Assembly: GCA_030407315.1 (NCBI GenBank)
Contig: JALQPE010002454.1
Location: 62,001-126,000 of the forward strand
Direction: 5' to 3'
Length of the DNA stretch: 64,000 bases
Origin: Asparagopsis taxiformis
Taxonomy: Eukaryota; Rhodophyta; Florideophyceae; Bonnemaisoniales; Bonnemaisoniaceae
Under the pieces are notes generated by a model that saw nothing but the letters and a program-made list of their open reading frames with translations, had not been told where the DNA came from and ran no database searches. Made by a program: the position numbers and the translations under genes. Shown here piece by piece: positions 1 to 10,273 of the stretch (position 1 is its first letter; the number at the start of each line of letters is the position of its first letter).

Positions 1-1599
1 ATACGTGATGAAGGTAAGCCTGCATTTGATGATGCTCGGAAGTTGTACTCCCAACTCAATGAGGAATGCCGTGTACTCTTCGAGACGAAGAAAAACATTA
101 CCAATCAGCTTAAGTCTCTCAAGGAGGCCGAGATTGCCGCCCGTGCTTCTTCCACCACTGGAACTGAACTTGTTGGTATTGGCAAGGACGGCAATGAAGC
201 CCTCAAGGGAATTCGTACTATCGAAGAACTAGATGCCCGAGTTCGCGGTTTCGAATATCGCCTGGAGACAGAATCCATGAGCATGGCGGAAGAGAAGAAG
301 ATTGTTGCCCAGATATCTTTCCTCACCCATAAAGGTCGTGAACTCATTGCTGAGAAAGACCAGTCATTCAAGGACGAGAAAGTTGCCAAGGAACAGCGCG
401 CAGCCAGTCGTAAAGAGCTTGAGGAAACTCGCAAGGAATGTGATGCAAAGATTGACGCTGCCAAGGCCAAGCTCGACGCTCAGAAGAAAGCTGTTGATGC
501 CATTCGAGTGGATCAAGAACAGGAGATCAGGAAGCTTCAGGAATCGACATCTGAGGTTGATCGCGACGAAGAACGAAAGAAGATTGGCGACATCAAAGCC
601 GGTATTCGCAAGATTCGTGATGACTTTCAGGTTGAGCTTGATAAGTGGTATCTCAATGAGCGTATCCACTACGAGCAGCAGAAGATTGCAAAGAGGAAGA
701 AATGGGAAGCCCTGCAGGCTGAGCGTGAGGCTAAACGCAAGGCCTGGGAAGAGGAGCAGGCACAATACCCTGAGCCTGACCCCTATCAAGAAGAAAAGGA
801 TATGTGTACTGGGTTGATCATCTATATGCAAACCCTACTTGGTGAAACAGTGGATAAACCCGCTGGTGGAGTTCTCACGACTGATCAAGCTGGTAGTGCT
901 CCGAGCCTGAAGAGCTCATCTACCACCCGCGAGATCACTTCGAAAGGTACTGCTATAGGCAAATTGACCGACGACGGATCATCTGGATTTGAGAACTTGG
1001 CTTTCAGCGATTATGTGAAAAAACCGAAGTCGAAGGGCAAGAAAGGGCGCCGTTCAGCGGGCGTCGCGGCGAATGCTGAGCCGAGTCCAGATACTGACGT
1101 GGCTCTAAAGCCGCATTCCATCGACTACTTGGCGGCGTTCACTAAGCTGGACATTAAGCCCCCGACTAAGATCAGTGAAGTGCGGGCCGCCCTGGATGCT
1201 GTCAAGGCGAAGAAAGCATATTACGACACAGCACCGCCGCCATCTGATGAAGACAAGGTGAAGAAGGTCGAGTCCAAAGTGAAACAGGTATCGGAGAAGA
1301 AGGGAAGTGGTGATTTGAGCTTGACGAATGGGGACGGGGGAGCAGTGGCCTTCCCGGGGTTGCTTCCCGAGGGAGCAGCACCGGCCGTTACCAGGGATGC
1401 TTCTATGCCTAGTTTCAAGGCAGTTGCGAGCGGTACTGCCTCGGCCCCAGTAGCTCCAATGCCGGCAGAGATTCCGGAAATGGGTAACGGGGATATGCCG
1501 CTGATGGACACTCTGGGCGATGTGGATATGGCTGTCAACACCGCTGGAATCGAAGAGTCAATAGTTGCGGGAACGGAACCTTCGCTGGCGGAAACCTAA
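1..1599 (+). CDS. BFR1 / proton-pump-interactor-like coiled-coil protein (5' partial)
   Basis: The reading frame is open from base 1 with no start inside the window, so the N-terminus lies to the left. The first 250 residues are highly charged coiled coil. A segment resembling the nuclear segregation protein BFR1 / plant proton-pump interactor core (ELDARVRGFEYRLE, then AEEKKIVAQI) is visible. A low-complexity Ala/Pro/Ser-rich tail of about 250 residues follows, with a basic KSKGKKGRR patch. BFR1 in yeast is a ribosome- and mRNA-associated protein; PPI1 in plants binds the plasma-membrane proton pump. Which role applies here cannot be told. The TAA stop at 1597-1599 is followed by a gap shared with the convergent bZIP gene. 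Confidence 0.7.
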   Translation: MRDEGKPAFDDARKLYSQLNEECRVLFETKKNITNQLKSLKEAEIAARASSTTGTELVGIGKDGNEALKGIRTIEELDARVRGFEYRLETESMSMAEEKKIVAQISFLTHKGRELIAEKDQSFKDEKVAKEQRAASRKELEETRKECDAKIDAAKAKLDAQKKAVDAIRVDQEQEIRKLQESTSEVDRDEERKKIGDIKAGIRKIRDDFQVELDKWYLNERIHYEQQKIAKRKKWEALQAEREAKRKAWEEEQAQYPEPDPYQEEKDMCTGLIIYMQTLLGETVDKPAGGVLTTDQAGSAPSLKSSSTTREITSKGTAIGKLTDDGSSGFENLAFSDYVKKPKSKGKKGRRSAGVAANAEPSPDTDVALKPHSIDYLAAFTKLDIKPPTKISEVRAALDAVKAKKAYYDTAPPPSDEDKVKKVESKVKQVSEKKGSGDLSLTNGDGGAVAFPGLLPEGAAPAVTRDASMPSFKAVASGTASAPVAPMPAEIPEMGNGDMPLMDTLGDVDMAVNTAGIEESIVAGTEPSLAET

Positions 1600-2022
1600 T
1601 TTGGACGGAGCAAATAGAATGCATGCTGCCGCTTAGTTGACTACATTGTCTTGTCTCGTACACCAGCAGTGGTCACTTGTGTTACTGAGATAGAAACGTC
1701 GTGATCGGCTGGCATTGAATTTGAAGTTTTATCACTTGTTTTGTTTGAACTGGCAGGTGACTTTCTCTTATCAAACGCGGGTTACTTTTGTGCAACGTAA
1801 GGTTTGCAAGACTGATATTGTCCGTTGGCATAGTTCAGTTCCTAGGAAGGGTGAAATACGTTTCCCTTCAGATAAGAGTAAATGGAAGTGTTAACAGGAG
1901 GGAAGTGTGTAGCATGCATTGAAACGGAATGTGGAGTTGGTCGCAAGGGTAGAGAGGATGACAGCGGCAACCATTTCATTGTTTATGTATATACATCAGA
2001 AAATGTTGGACTAGCAAAACAT
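1600..2022. other. Intergenic, convergent 3' ends
   Basis: Between the ends of the BFR1-like gene and the bZIP gene. I see no gene. It contains TTGAATTTGAA near 1716, one base short of the reverse complement of the tandem TTCAAA motif found in cell-cycle promoters, but it does not lie upstream of a gene. Confidence 0.5.
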
Positions 2023-2796
2023 CTACTTGGGCGCTAGTTTGGCGGCAAGCTTTTCGCGCAATCTCTGGATCTCGGCGTCCTTCTGCTCGATTTCGGCATC
2101 TTTCTGTGAAATAACTTGTCGAAGACTTTCTGTTTCATTGATGAGTTGAACTTTAGCAACGCGCGCATCTTCTTGTAGTTCTTTCTCACGTATAGCGGAG
2201 CTTGCAACGAATTCCTCTAGTTCTTTCATGCGCTTCATACGCCTCTGTCTGCTCTCTTCCGCGGTGCGCCTGTTCTTGAGAATGCGAGCTTTCCGCCGTT
2301 CCTCTTCAGTGGAATAAGTTTTCCTCTTTTTCTTGGCCGGAGTTGGTGTTTGCGATTGGGCTTGGCCCGGCACGAGCGGTTGAACAGGCGGCATCATGTC
2401 CATATGGGTGTTGGGATCTGGCGTTTCAATGGCGGGCGGCAGCGTATCGACGTGCGTCTCGAGTTGCGTATGCTCCGGTAATACTTGCGCATCTTCTTCC
2501 GGCTGCTGTTCGTGCTCAGCCACGGCCATGGCCTCTTCAACGGTCAAAGCGGCGGCCACTTTGACGACACGGTTCGACTCGGACGCGGGCTCCAACGATT
2601 GCACAGCTGTGGTTGTCGGCACGAAACGATCTTCCTCCGGCATGTTGTCTACGGCCACACCGGGCACAACTGGCACTACGGATGCGGCGTCAGTGGATGT
2701 AACCGCTGCGCAAGCGACTGCCGCGGCGGCGGCAGCTGCTGCCGAGGCGTTGGGTGAAGCGAGTGCATCGGCGTCTTCAGCGAATCTCTGCGTCAT
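2023..2796 (-). CDS. bZIP transcription factor
   Basis: A 257-residue protein with a C-terminal bZIP domain. The basic region has the invariant N-x7-R signature (NRRTAEESR, starting at residue 175) within a Lys/Arg-rich stretch, and a long heptad-repeat helix runs to the C-terminus (about 192-250). The tail repeats QKDAEI. The N-terminal half is low complexity with a poly-Ala run and acidic/Pro-rich stretches, as in activation domains. It should act as a nuclear dimeric DNA-binding regulator; targets are unknown. The start is the ATG complementary to 2794-2796. Single exon. Confidence 0.9.
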   Translation of the reverse strand: MTQRFAEDADALASPNASAAAAAAAAVACAAVTSTDAASVVPVVPGVAVDNMPEEDRFVPTTTAVQSLEPASESNRVVKVAAALTVEEAMAVAEHEQQPEEDAQVLPEHTQLETHVDTLPPAIETPDPNTHMDMMPPVQPLVPGQAQSQTPTPAKKKRKTYSTEEERRKARILKNRRTAEESRQRRMKRMKELEEFVASSAIREKELQEDARVAKVQLINETESLRQVISQKDAEIEQKDAEIQRLREKLAAKLAPK

Positions 2797-2980
2797 ATGG
2801 AGAGGGAATTTGTTTTGTTGGCAACGACGTAAAGGCAGCGAACGGGAAAACAGGCTGTCAGCGAGGAACAGTGTGTGGCAATGTGTGTACTTGGGGCAGT
2901 TTGGATGGGCAGCATTGTTTTGATGTCAAGCAACCAGCTGTCACTTTCTGTGATCGTACTCAGTAGCCCGGCTACTTTAT

Positions 2981-3910
2981 TTACTTCAAAAATTGACTCC
3001 AATATTTTACCACCGCTTCATGCCCGTACCACGGGCCCCGTGAGGATGGCGAATGCCACACTCCTTTCATTCGAATGTTGGCCTCGGCCCCGTCTAGAAA
3101 TGTTGCTGACAATGGTACTATTCCATCGCCTTCAACGGCTTGCCCAGCTGATTCACCATCCGTCAACGCGTAACTTGTTCGAGCAAACCATTCTTTCTCC
3201 CAAAACCTCCACTTGCCACCCTCGTCACTCTCTGAAACTATTACACCATCGCCACCAATATTTATATATCTCACATCGTTGTGAAATGCTCCAGGGTATT
3301 TTTCGTTGACAAACGTCATATTTTTCAAAGTCACTGGCTCTGAACTTTTCTGCGGCGTACCGAGACAAATCAGTGTATCGACATGTTTCATACCAGACCA
3401 CACCCTTCCGCCAGGTCCGTCTGGGTATGCCGCATCACCCATATAGATGCGAGAAATCCAGCCGGCAGCACTATGTGCAACAATGTTGACCCGCTTCGCC
3501 CCAGTTTGTGCCAGCGCATTTTTCACACAAGCATCTAAAGCATGCAGGATAGGCGTTACAGGCAAGCCACCAATAGTCTTCGCCCATGTTAGAGCTCGAA
3601 TAGGTACAATAGAAACAAGCGATGAAGCTCCAAGCTGTTCGCGCAGCAATGACGCCATAGGCTCATATTCGGAAGCATCGGCTCCATACCCTGGTACAAC
3701 GATGATTGGAAGGCGCGGCGATGAGCGCTGGATTTGAACAAAAGTGTCCTTGAAAACATCTACGGTGCGTACTTGAGAAGTGCTTGCAACATCAACCTTC
3801 ATGCTGAGCGTTGCACGATGAACATGTACCGGGCGACGCAGACTCGTAGACTTGATTCCCACATTGTGCGGACGAAGTGCAATTGGGGATACGAAAGCCG
3901 CATTGACCAT
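2981..3910 (-). CDS. Alpha/beta hydrolase, lipase-like, probably organelle-targeted
   Basis: A 309-residue protein starting at the ATG complementary to 3908-3910; a longer reading begins only at a TTG. The first 40 or so residues are rich in Ser, Arg and hydroxylated residues with few acids, like a plastid transit peptide. The hydrolase core follows: VVPGYG beta-strand/oxyanion segment at about 71, nucleophile elbow AHSAAGW with Ser147 (an AHSxxG variant of GHSxG), then an acid in GDGIVPL and a late His in WYGHEA. Homologues occur in plants and cyanobacteria as chloroplast esterase/lipase-like proteins. Substrate unknown. Divergently transcribed from the acyl-CoA oxidase gene. Confidence 0.8.
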   Translation of the reverse strand: MVNAAFVSPIALRPHNVGIKSTSLRRPVHVHRATLSMKVDVASTSQVRTVDVFKDTFVQIQRSSPRLPIIVVPGYGADASEYEPMASLLREQLGASSLVSIVPIRALTWAKTIGGLPVTPILHALDACVKNALAQTGAKRVNIVAHSAAGWISRIYMGDAAYPDGPGGRVWSGMKHVDTLICLGTPQKSSEPVTLKNMTFVNEKYPGAFHNDVRYINIGGDGVIVSESDEGGKWRFWEKEWFARTSYALTDGESAGQAVEGDGIVPLSATFLDGAEANIRMKGVWHSPSSRGPWYGHEAVVKYWSQFLK

Positions 3911-4292
3911 GTTGAATGCGATGGGAGGGGCCAACAATTGCTTGGTAGCTCAGTGATGTCGGGATTGCGAAGCAAAGCACAAGATATAGGAATTGAGGTA
4001 GTCGGATGAAACTGAGGTGGAAAATAGTGACTGGTTGGTCTAGTATGTTTGTTGCATCTCGCAAAGCGGCGTGAATGGTTGAGGAAGAAGTTTGATCCCT
4101 TGCGCTGTGTGAGCAGGAATTTTACAATACTTGGCTGTGATGACAATATGGAGAATCATTGGATATTGGATTTTTATTGGGTCTCACACACACCAATAAT
4201 GACAACTCAGAAGAACATTCCTATTCGCAAAGTTGCAACCTCCGTAGTGGATCACTTTGTTACAATAACACGTCTTCAGTTGCTTCATTAAC
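3911..4292. promoter_or_regulatory. Divergent intergenic region, hydrolase / acyl-CoA oxidase
   Basis: A 382-base gap separating two start codons on opposite strands, so it presumably carries both promoters. No specific motif could be assigned. Short reading frames inside it lack protein-like composition. Confidence 0.5.
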
Positions 4293-6200
4293 ATGGGTCG
4301 CTCGCTTTATTCTCAGAGATCCCCGCAACTAAACATTCGCCAACCGGATGCCGCGCTGCTCAATCGCTTTCTATGGCCAAACAACCGTGAATTGCGGCAG
4401 AGGGCCTTTGACATGCTCAAAGACCCCATGTTCAATCACCATTATGGTGAAACAGTTGCAATGGAACGCGAACGAACCATGGCTCGCATTCGTCATGTCT
4501 CAGATGCAGGGTTTCTAAAGAACACTGTATCGGCTGGGGACAGCGATGGCAGCAGAAGATACGACGCTCTCATTGATGTCCTAGCGATGTTCGATCATTC
4601 TCTAGAGGTGAAAATGGGAGTCAACTTTGGGCTATTTGGAGCAACCATCAGCGCGCTAGGCTCTGCCAAACAGCGAAATTATTGGCTTCCCCGAATTGAA
4701 AATTTGCAGACCATAGGATGTTTCGCTCTCACCGAACTTGGTCATGGGAGCAACGTTCGAGGCATTGAAACACGCGCAGTTTACGATACAGCCACCCAGC
4801 AATTTGTCATCAACACTCCTACCGAGCTCGCTCAAAAATACTGGATTGGCGCAGCTGCTGAAACAGCTGAATGGTCTGTCGTATTTGCGCAGCTGACAAT
4901 TGGCGGAAGAAATGAAGGCATTCACATATTCCTGGTGCGACTCCGCGAAAAGAGCGGCAATCTAGCACCCGGTATCCAAATTGCAGACTGTGGTGTGAAA
5001 CCAGGCCTCAATGGTGTGGATAACGGCAGAATTTGGTTTACTAATTGTCGCGTACCTCGTGAAGATATGCTTTCAGGAATGAGCCAAGTCGCCCCGAACG
5101 GTACCTACATCTCTTCGATTAATTCTCCTGACGCACGCTTCAGTGCTCAATTATCCGCTCTGACTGGTGGACGCGTTGGCATTGCAAGAAACGCGGTTTC
5201 ATCCGCACAAATAGGCCTGACCATTGCGATTCGCTACAGTTTTGTCCGTAAAGCATTTGCACCAAGTCCTGACGAAGAAGAGGTGCCACTAATGTTTTAC
5301 ACGAGCCAACAGCGTCGTCTCATGATACCTTTGGCGAGCTCATTTGTGTACCATTTCTGTACAGAAGATCTCCGCGAGTTGTGGTATGCCAATATTGGCC
5401 AATCTGTTATTTCCAAGACCGTTCATACGCTTTCTGCGGGATACAAAGCAATGTTTACATGGTTCATGCAGGATGCGCTGCAAGTAGCGCGCGAGGCTTG
5501 TGGGGGTCAAGGGTATAAGTCTGAGAACCGCATAGCTGTTATCAAAGCCGACCGCGATGTTATGCTTACATTTGAGGGCGCCAATGGAATTTTACTGCAG
5601 CAAGTGGCGAAAGGGCTGTTAGCAGAAGTTGCGTCTGCAATGAAACGGGGCGGCACTTTTCCAGAGTCGTCCAATTTGGCAATCTTGAACAACGTGCCGC
5701 TTCCCTCTGGGTCGAGCAAAACGCTGGATGCAGCGTTTATTCTACAAGCGCTCTGCGCGAGAGAGAAGAAATTGCTCGAGGAACTTGGCCGTCGTTACGT
5801 AGCTGCCCTGCGAACCCGAAAAGGATCGACGTTTTCGGCATGGAATGACTGTCTAAATTTAGCAGAGAGCGCCTCGCTTGCACACATGCAGCGTAGAATA
5901 TTCCAGTCCATGGAGGAACATTTGAAGCGCATATACCGTGCAGACGAAAGCACTGGGGATGCTATGCGGTTGTGCGAAAAGTTATGGGCGGCTGATGTGA
6001 TCGGGAAAGAAGCTGATTTTGTGCGTTTAGGTTGCATATCGAGTGCTCAGGCAACGGATGTGCTCGAGCAAATAGATCCAATGTGCGCAGACATGACGAC
6101 TATTGCAAAGTCATTACTGAAGGGAATTGATTTTCCGGATCATGTTTTAGCTCCAATCGCAGTCGATTTTGTGAAACATAATTCACGCGCCAAGATGTGA
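4293..6200 (+). CDS. ACX: Peroxisomal acyl-CoA oxidase
   Basis: A 635-residue single-exon protein, close to the usual length of acyl-CoA oxidases. It catalyses the first step of peroxisomal fatty-acid beta-oxidation: FAD-dependent desaturation of acyl-CoA with H2O2 release. Visible landmarks are ALTELGHGSNV at about 143-153 (FAD/substrate-binding signature), the GGRVGIARNAV segment, REACGGQGY, and the catalytic Glu in LTFEGANGIL near 426. The last three residues, AKM, fit the peroxisomal targeting signal PTS1 consensus. ATG at 4293. Confidence 0.95.
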   Translation: MGRSLYSQRSPQLNIRQPDAALLNRFLWPNNRELRQRAFDMLKDPMFNHHYGETVAMERERTMARIRHVSDAGFLKNTVSAGDSDGSRRYDALIDVLAMFDHSLEVKMGVNFGLFGATISALGSAKQRNYWLPRIENLQTIGCFALTELGHGSNVRGIETRAVYDTATQQFVINTPTELAQKYWIGAAAETAEWSVVFAQLTIGGRNEGIHIFLVRLREKSGNLAPGIQIADCGVKPGLNGVDNGRIWFTNCRVPREDMLSGMSQVAPNGTYISSINSPDARFSAQLSALTGGRVGIARNAVSSAQIGLTIAIRYSFVRKAFAPSPDEEEVPLMFYTSQQRRLMIPLASSFVYHFCTEDLRELWYANIGQSVISKTVHTLSAGYKAMFTWFMQDALQVAREACGGQGYKSENRIAVIKADRDVMLTFEGANGILLQQVAKGLLAEVASAMKRGGTFPESSNLAILNNVPLPSGSSKTLDAAFILQALCAREKKLLEELGRRYVAALRTRKGSTFSAWNDCLNLAESASLAHMQRRIFQSMEEHLKRIYRADESTGDAMRLCEKLWAADVIGKEADFVRLGCISSAQATDVLEQIDPMCADMTTIAKSLLKGIDFPDHVLAPIAVDFVKHNSRAKM

Positions 6201-6496
6201 TCAATCGTTGACAATCTGCGTCATATGAGTTTAGACTTGTTGAACAATGTTAGACAGAGTGCGAGAGGTTGAGGTTCATATGCAAGGAACGATATCTTGT
6301 AAGAAGTAGGTTTATTCCGGCCGGCCGCATTGCCGAATTAAGACTTTAAATTTTCAACTCCCATATGTGGAGCAAGATGTTAGCGGAGTGGGTATTATAG
6401 TCTATGCACAAAGCGAGGCACCGATAGCCTCTATCCTAGAAAAAGTACAGTGCTACATATATAACAATTGATGGCAAAGGGGGAACGACACGGAGA

Positions 6497-7780
6497 TTAC
6501 ATATCATCCAGATTTGGAACCACTTGCGGGCCTTCTGACTCATCATCGTCATCTGCTTTGATGCGAACGAAGCGACCCTTTACTCTTGGTCTGGCGTCTG
6601 CCAATTTCTTCCGGCAATCGTATCGGATAAGTTTGCCAAATCTTCGCTCTCTTCGCTTTTGTCGGAAACGAACAAGCGCTGCCTCTCGAGTCTTTTTCTT
6701 GAATTCACGGATGAGTTCCTGCTTTTCCACTTCGATTCGTTCCTTCCGTTCAGCGGGTGTTTCCGGCTTTACAGGCGGACCGGTAGGTGGTACCATTTGC
6801 GCCGCTGGATGTCCAGGGTGGATCATCATACCGTGCTGGGACATCACTGGCTGCCCACCAGCACCTGGAAACATCATCATACCGGGAGGCGGAGCGTACA
6901 TGGCAGTTGGAGGCGGAGCCATCACCATGTGTGGAGGCTGGCCAAACATGACCATTCCCGGTGGTGGATGTGATTGCGGCTGTAACATTTGCGGATGTAT
7001 TTGTTGTGGTACATTTGCTGTTTTCACAGATTGCTGTTCATCCTTGTCCTGCGACGGTGATTGTTGCTTGGGTCCCTGCGGAACGGTTCTGGAACCTTCC
7101 GACGTGTTTGTATCCGAACACGGCGAGTTGTCTGGCTTTGACTGCGACGCCGTTGGCACGGCCACGCCGTCATTGGTGACGATGAGTTGCTGGGGCGTTT
7201 GAGCAGCTGAGGGCGGATTTGAGCTACCGGGCACGACACGCTCTGAATTCGGGGTCAAATCGGCGGGGTTGGAGACGAGACTTGGCATGTTCAAGAACTC
7301 GCGTCTGACGGCCTCCTTGGCGGCAGCCTGCAGATATGGGCTACTGAGCATGGCGTCCGGATGGGCGGGGGACGGATTTGCGGCGGGGGTTCTCATATGC
7401 GGATAGGTCGGCATGAAGGAGGATCCGGGGGGGATGAGACACGGGGTGACCATGCCGTTGATGAAAGGGGTGAGACCGGGGGCGGTCGGCGGGGGGCGTG
7501 AGAGCAGCGCTGGTGTCGACGACACATTGGGGCTGAAGAGACTCTGGAAGGAGTTTTTAATTCCGGCGCGATCGAGCGGGGCGGACGGCTGCGGCGTCGG
7601 GGCGGGATTTGCCGGGGTGGCCGCGGACGGGGATGCGTTTCGTGCGGGTGTGATGACGCGTTGCGGCGCGCCATTGTGGGTGGCGGGTGTTGTGGCGGAC
7701 TTGGCGACGTTGATGCTACCCGGTGTCAGTGAGGACCATCTTTGTGCAGCGCCGATGTCCGGGGTCCGGAGGAACTCCAT
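6497..7780 (-). CDS. CCT-domain protein (CONSTANS/TOC1-type motif)
   Basis: A 427-residue protein with a CCT motif at about residues 365-406: REAALVRFRQKR, then RFGKLIRYDCRK and ADARPRVKGRF. This motif drives nuclear import and NF-Y-like DNA contact in plant light and clock regulators. The rest is low complexity: Ser/Thr/Pro-rich at the N-terminus and Met/Pro/Gly/Gln-rich in the middle. There is no B-box and no response-regulator domain, so it is a CCT-only protein. The acidic C-terminal tail is DDDDESEG. Nuclear transcriptional regulator is a family-based inference. ATG is complementary to 7778-7780. Confidence 0.9.
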   Translation of the reverse strand: MEFLRTPDIGAAQRWSSLTPGSINVAKSATTPATHNGAPQRVITPARNASPSAATPANPAPTPQPSAPLDRAGIKNSFQSLFSPNVSSTPALLSRPPPTAPGLTPFINGMVTPCLIPPGSSFMPTYPHMRTPAANPSPAHPDAMLSSPYLQAAAKEAVRREFLNMPSLVSNPADLTPNSERVVPGSSNPPSAAQTPQQLIVTNDGVAVPTASQSKPDNSPCSDTNTSEGSRTVPQGPKQQSPSQDKDEQQSVKTANVPQQIHPQMLQPQSHPPPGMVMFGQPPHMVMAPPPTAMYAPPPGMMMFPGAGGQPVMSQHGMMIHPGHPAAQMVPPTGPPVKPETPAERKERIEVEKQELIREFKKKTREAALVRFRQKRRERRFGKLIRYDCRKKLADARPRVKGRFVRIKADDDDESEGPQVVPNLDDM

Positions 7781-8326
7781 GAGGCAGCGAGGAGAGTTGT
7801 CGGGCGGTTGTCGCGTTGGGCCGTGCGGAGAAAAATGTCTGGCTTGAGGTGCAGTTGCGGTGTGAACAGGCGTGCAGCGGACTTTCTAGAGGCGTGCAAT
7901 CAGCGGTAAGTGGAAAAGAATGAAAATCTGGCCTTGTGGTGTCGTTGCAACGGAATGGGTGGCAGGCGGCGGAATGGAGACATTAAGTGTGCGTTGCGAG
8001 TTGTGGCATGGGGCACTTTTGATTTTTTTTGTGACGTTGTGTCCAGCGCTCGTTTTCGGCCACTCGTTTACAAATACTCGGCCGTCAGACGACGGCGCTT
8101 GCGCCCAGTCCAATAACAAACTCGTGTGAACAAATTTCTAAGATTTTTCTTCAACTATCTACCGCTGCTTGCCACTCTGTTTGCAGATGCAAAAAATCTG
8201 CCCCGATTTTTGGCCACAGACTCGTTTTATCTCAACCGCAGCCTCCAGATTTCATCACCGCTTACGCTGCATATGCCACTATAAAAAAAAACAATTTCTA
8301 TCCAATGTACATGACATCCCGTCTCG
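7781..8326. other. Intergenic, CCT gene promoter and LtrA copy 1 3' flank
   Basis: A 546-base gap with no convincing gene. Short frames on both strands have no protein-like composition. It holds the upstream region of the CCT gene and the 3' flank of the first LtrA gene. Confidence 0.5.
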
Positions 8327-10273
8327 CTACACATGTGATATACTCTTCATCAATCTGCCGGTCGTATTACCCGACTCTTCATTAGCCGCATCCCCCTCCT
8401 TCTTCTTCTTCTTCTCTTGAACCGCCACTAACCGGTTACAATGCTTCCTCTGCATTCGCGCCGTTAGAGCCTTCTTCAAGCTGTCACAAGGAGTTTGCTC
8501 AGCAGCAAATTCTTCCACTTGATCCGGTGCCCGCGCCTTTTCCGTGTCTTCAGTCTCGTCCATCTCACTCGAGTCGTCATCACCGTCACTGAAGCGCACA
8601 CCAGCTTCAACGTCACCACCAGAGCTCGAGAACAATGAGTACTCTGATCGGAAGAAGCCCATGCGATCCGTATGCACAAGTATAAATTCGATCGATGTTA
8701 TCAAGAAAAGCACTGTAGCAAACACTGCTATAAACCGACCAGCTGAAAGGCCACTAAACGGCATACCAACCATCAATCCAATAGCGATCAAAACTCGCAC
8801 CGCCAAACGATACTTCTTGGTAGCTGCACGCGGACCGCCGAAATGCATTGCTGACATGGCAGCTGACAGAATCACAGATGCTCCCCATCCGACTGAAAAC
8901 AGCCATCGTGCATTGCGAGTGAATTCAGCAGCAACTTTGGCGGTTGTACTACCACCTTCTGGGTCTGCGCGCACCACTGCGCGCACTACTTCGGATGCAG
9001 TTTCAGCAGCGGAAGCACTCTTCGGTGGCAGTACGACATCGCGAATGGAAATACCGAGTCCAGTGGCGAACAGCACCAATGAGAAGTGATACAGCATGTG
9101 CAAATTGTTCCAACCGAGGCCACGCAACGCCTTGTGACGAATGGCATGCACGTCACCTTTTGCGATGGAATTATCAACGTTAACGTAGAGCGTTTGGAAA
9201 CAGTAGAGCATTAATGTTGCACCAATGGCACCGGCATACAACTGGCCAATTTGTGCGTCGTCTTTGGTCACAAATAGCGCCGCCTCGAACAGCAAACCGA
9301 GTACAGATTCACCAAGCACAATCATGGTAAGCACTTCGAACTTTTCCACAATGTGCTCAATGGAAACGGCTAGCCGTGTACAATTGGGACGATTGCGATG
9401 CATGTAGCGGTACAGCGTATTGGTCGCGTAGAGTGTTACTACCTGTGCGCCAATAGGGATCCAGAACAGGATGCGAGCGGCACGCTCACTTGGTACAAAA
9501 GCTGCTGCTAAATACGGCAACACGGAAATTGTCGTGCCGAGAAAAGGCAGCGCTATCGGATTGACAATATTCTGCTCGTTCTGCAACAAGGGTTCGCGTA
9601 TAGACCAGTAAAAATTGCACAAACTCGGAACCGCAGTTGCGAGGAAGGCACTTACCGATACATACGGCCGTATACCATCATCAAATGCTCCATGAGCCCC
9701 CAGCGCGACACCGGTGAGGAAAATGAAGGAGAGATAGATACCAATCTTGTCAATGACATCACCTTTGACATCCCAGAGATTCCACAGAAAGACATCAGCT
9801 TTCCAGCTGCTGTACAATGCATGGAAGAGCAGAATAAACTTTTCAACATCGTCCCATCCACTGAAATTCTCTCTCAGCTCATGACCAAGGGCGGCGAGAC
9901 CACCGACAATGACGAGATCGAGGAAGAGCTCATCGGAGCGCACATTGCGACTACCCTGTGTTCGGAACAAAGTATTATTTCCAAAATACTGCATGAGATG
10001 CCTCTCATGAAACAAACGCTGGCCGAGCTTACGAAAGCGCTCACGGCGCGCGACCTTGTCCTTGCGTGTCGCGGGTACGGGCGGCTCGTCCTCGATTCCG
10101 GAATGCTGCGAGTCGAGATGCTGCAGGTCGGGCACCTCGCCAAACTCGTGGATGTGATGCGCGACATGATGATGGTGATGGTCGTGCGCGTGTGGCGGGT
10201 GCAGCGACAATAGATGCGGATGATGCGCGTGGTGCTGCTCGGGTTGCTGCTTGTCGGAATGGTCGTCCGTCAT
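8327..10273 (-). CDS. LtrA-family membrane protein, copy 1
   Basis: A 648-residue polytopic membrane protein of the low-temperature-requirement A family (LtrA). Signatures are RSDELFLDLVIVGGL near the first helix and EKFEVLTMIVLGESV in the central helices, with many hydrophobic segments between them. The N-terminus is unusually His-rich (runs such as HDHHHHHVAHHIHE within the first 45 residues). The acidic tail ends in a Lys run encoded by a CTT tract at about 8399-8416. LtrA was named from a cold-sensitive Listeria mutant; its biochemical role is unknown. This is the most diverged of three tandem copies. ATG is complementary to 10271-10273. Confidence 0.85.
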   Translation of the reverse strand: MTDDHSDKQQPEQHHAHHPHLLSLHPPHAHDHHHHHVAHHIHEFGEVPDLQHLDSQHSGIEDEPPVPATRKDKVARRERFRKLGQRLFHERHLMQYFGNNTLFRTQGSRNVRSDELFLDLVIVGGLAALGHELRENFSGWDDVEKFILLFHALYSSWKADVFLWNLWDVKGDVIDKIGIYLSFIFLTGVALGAHGAFDDGIRPYVSVSAFLATAVPSLCNFYWSIREPLLQNEQNIVNPIALPFLGTTISVLPYLAAAFVPSERAARILFWIPIGAQVVTLYATNTLYRYMHRNRPNCTRLAVSIEHIVEKFEVLTMIVLGESVLGLLFEAALFVTKDDAQIGQLYAGAIGATLMLYCFQTLYVNVDNSIAKGDVHAIRHKALRGLGWNNLHMLYHFSLVLFATGLGISIRDVVLPPKSASAAETASEVVRAVVRADPEGGSTTAKVAAEFTRNARWLFSVGWGASVILSAAMSAMHFGGPRAATKKYRLAVRVLIAIGLMVGMPFSGLSAGRFIAVFATVLFLITSIEFILVHTDRMGFFRSEYSLFSSSGGDVEAGVRFSDGDDDSSEMDETEDTEKARAPDQVEEFAAEQTPCDSLKKALTARMQRKHCNRLVAVQEKKKKKEGDAANEESGNTTGRLMKSISHV

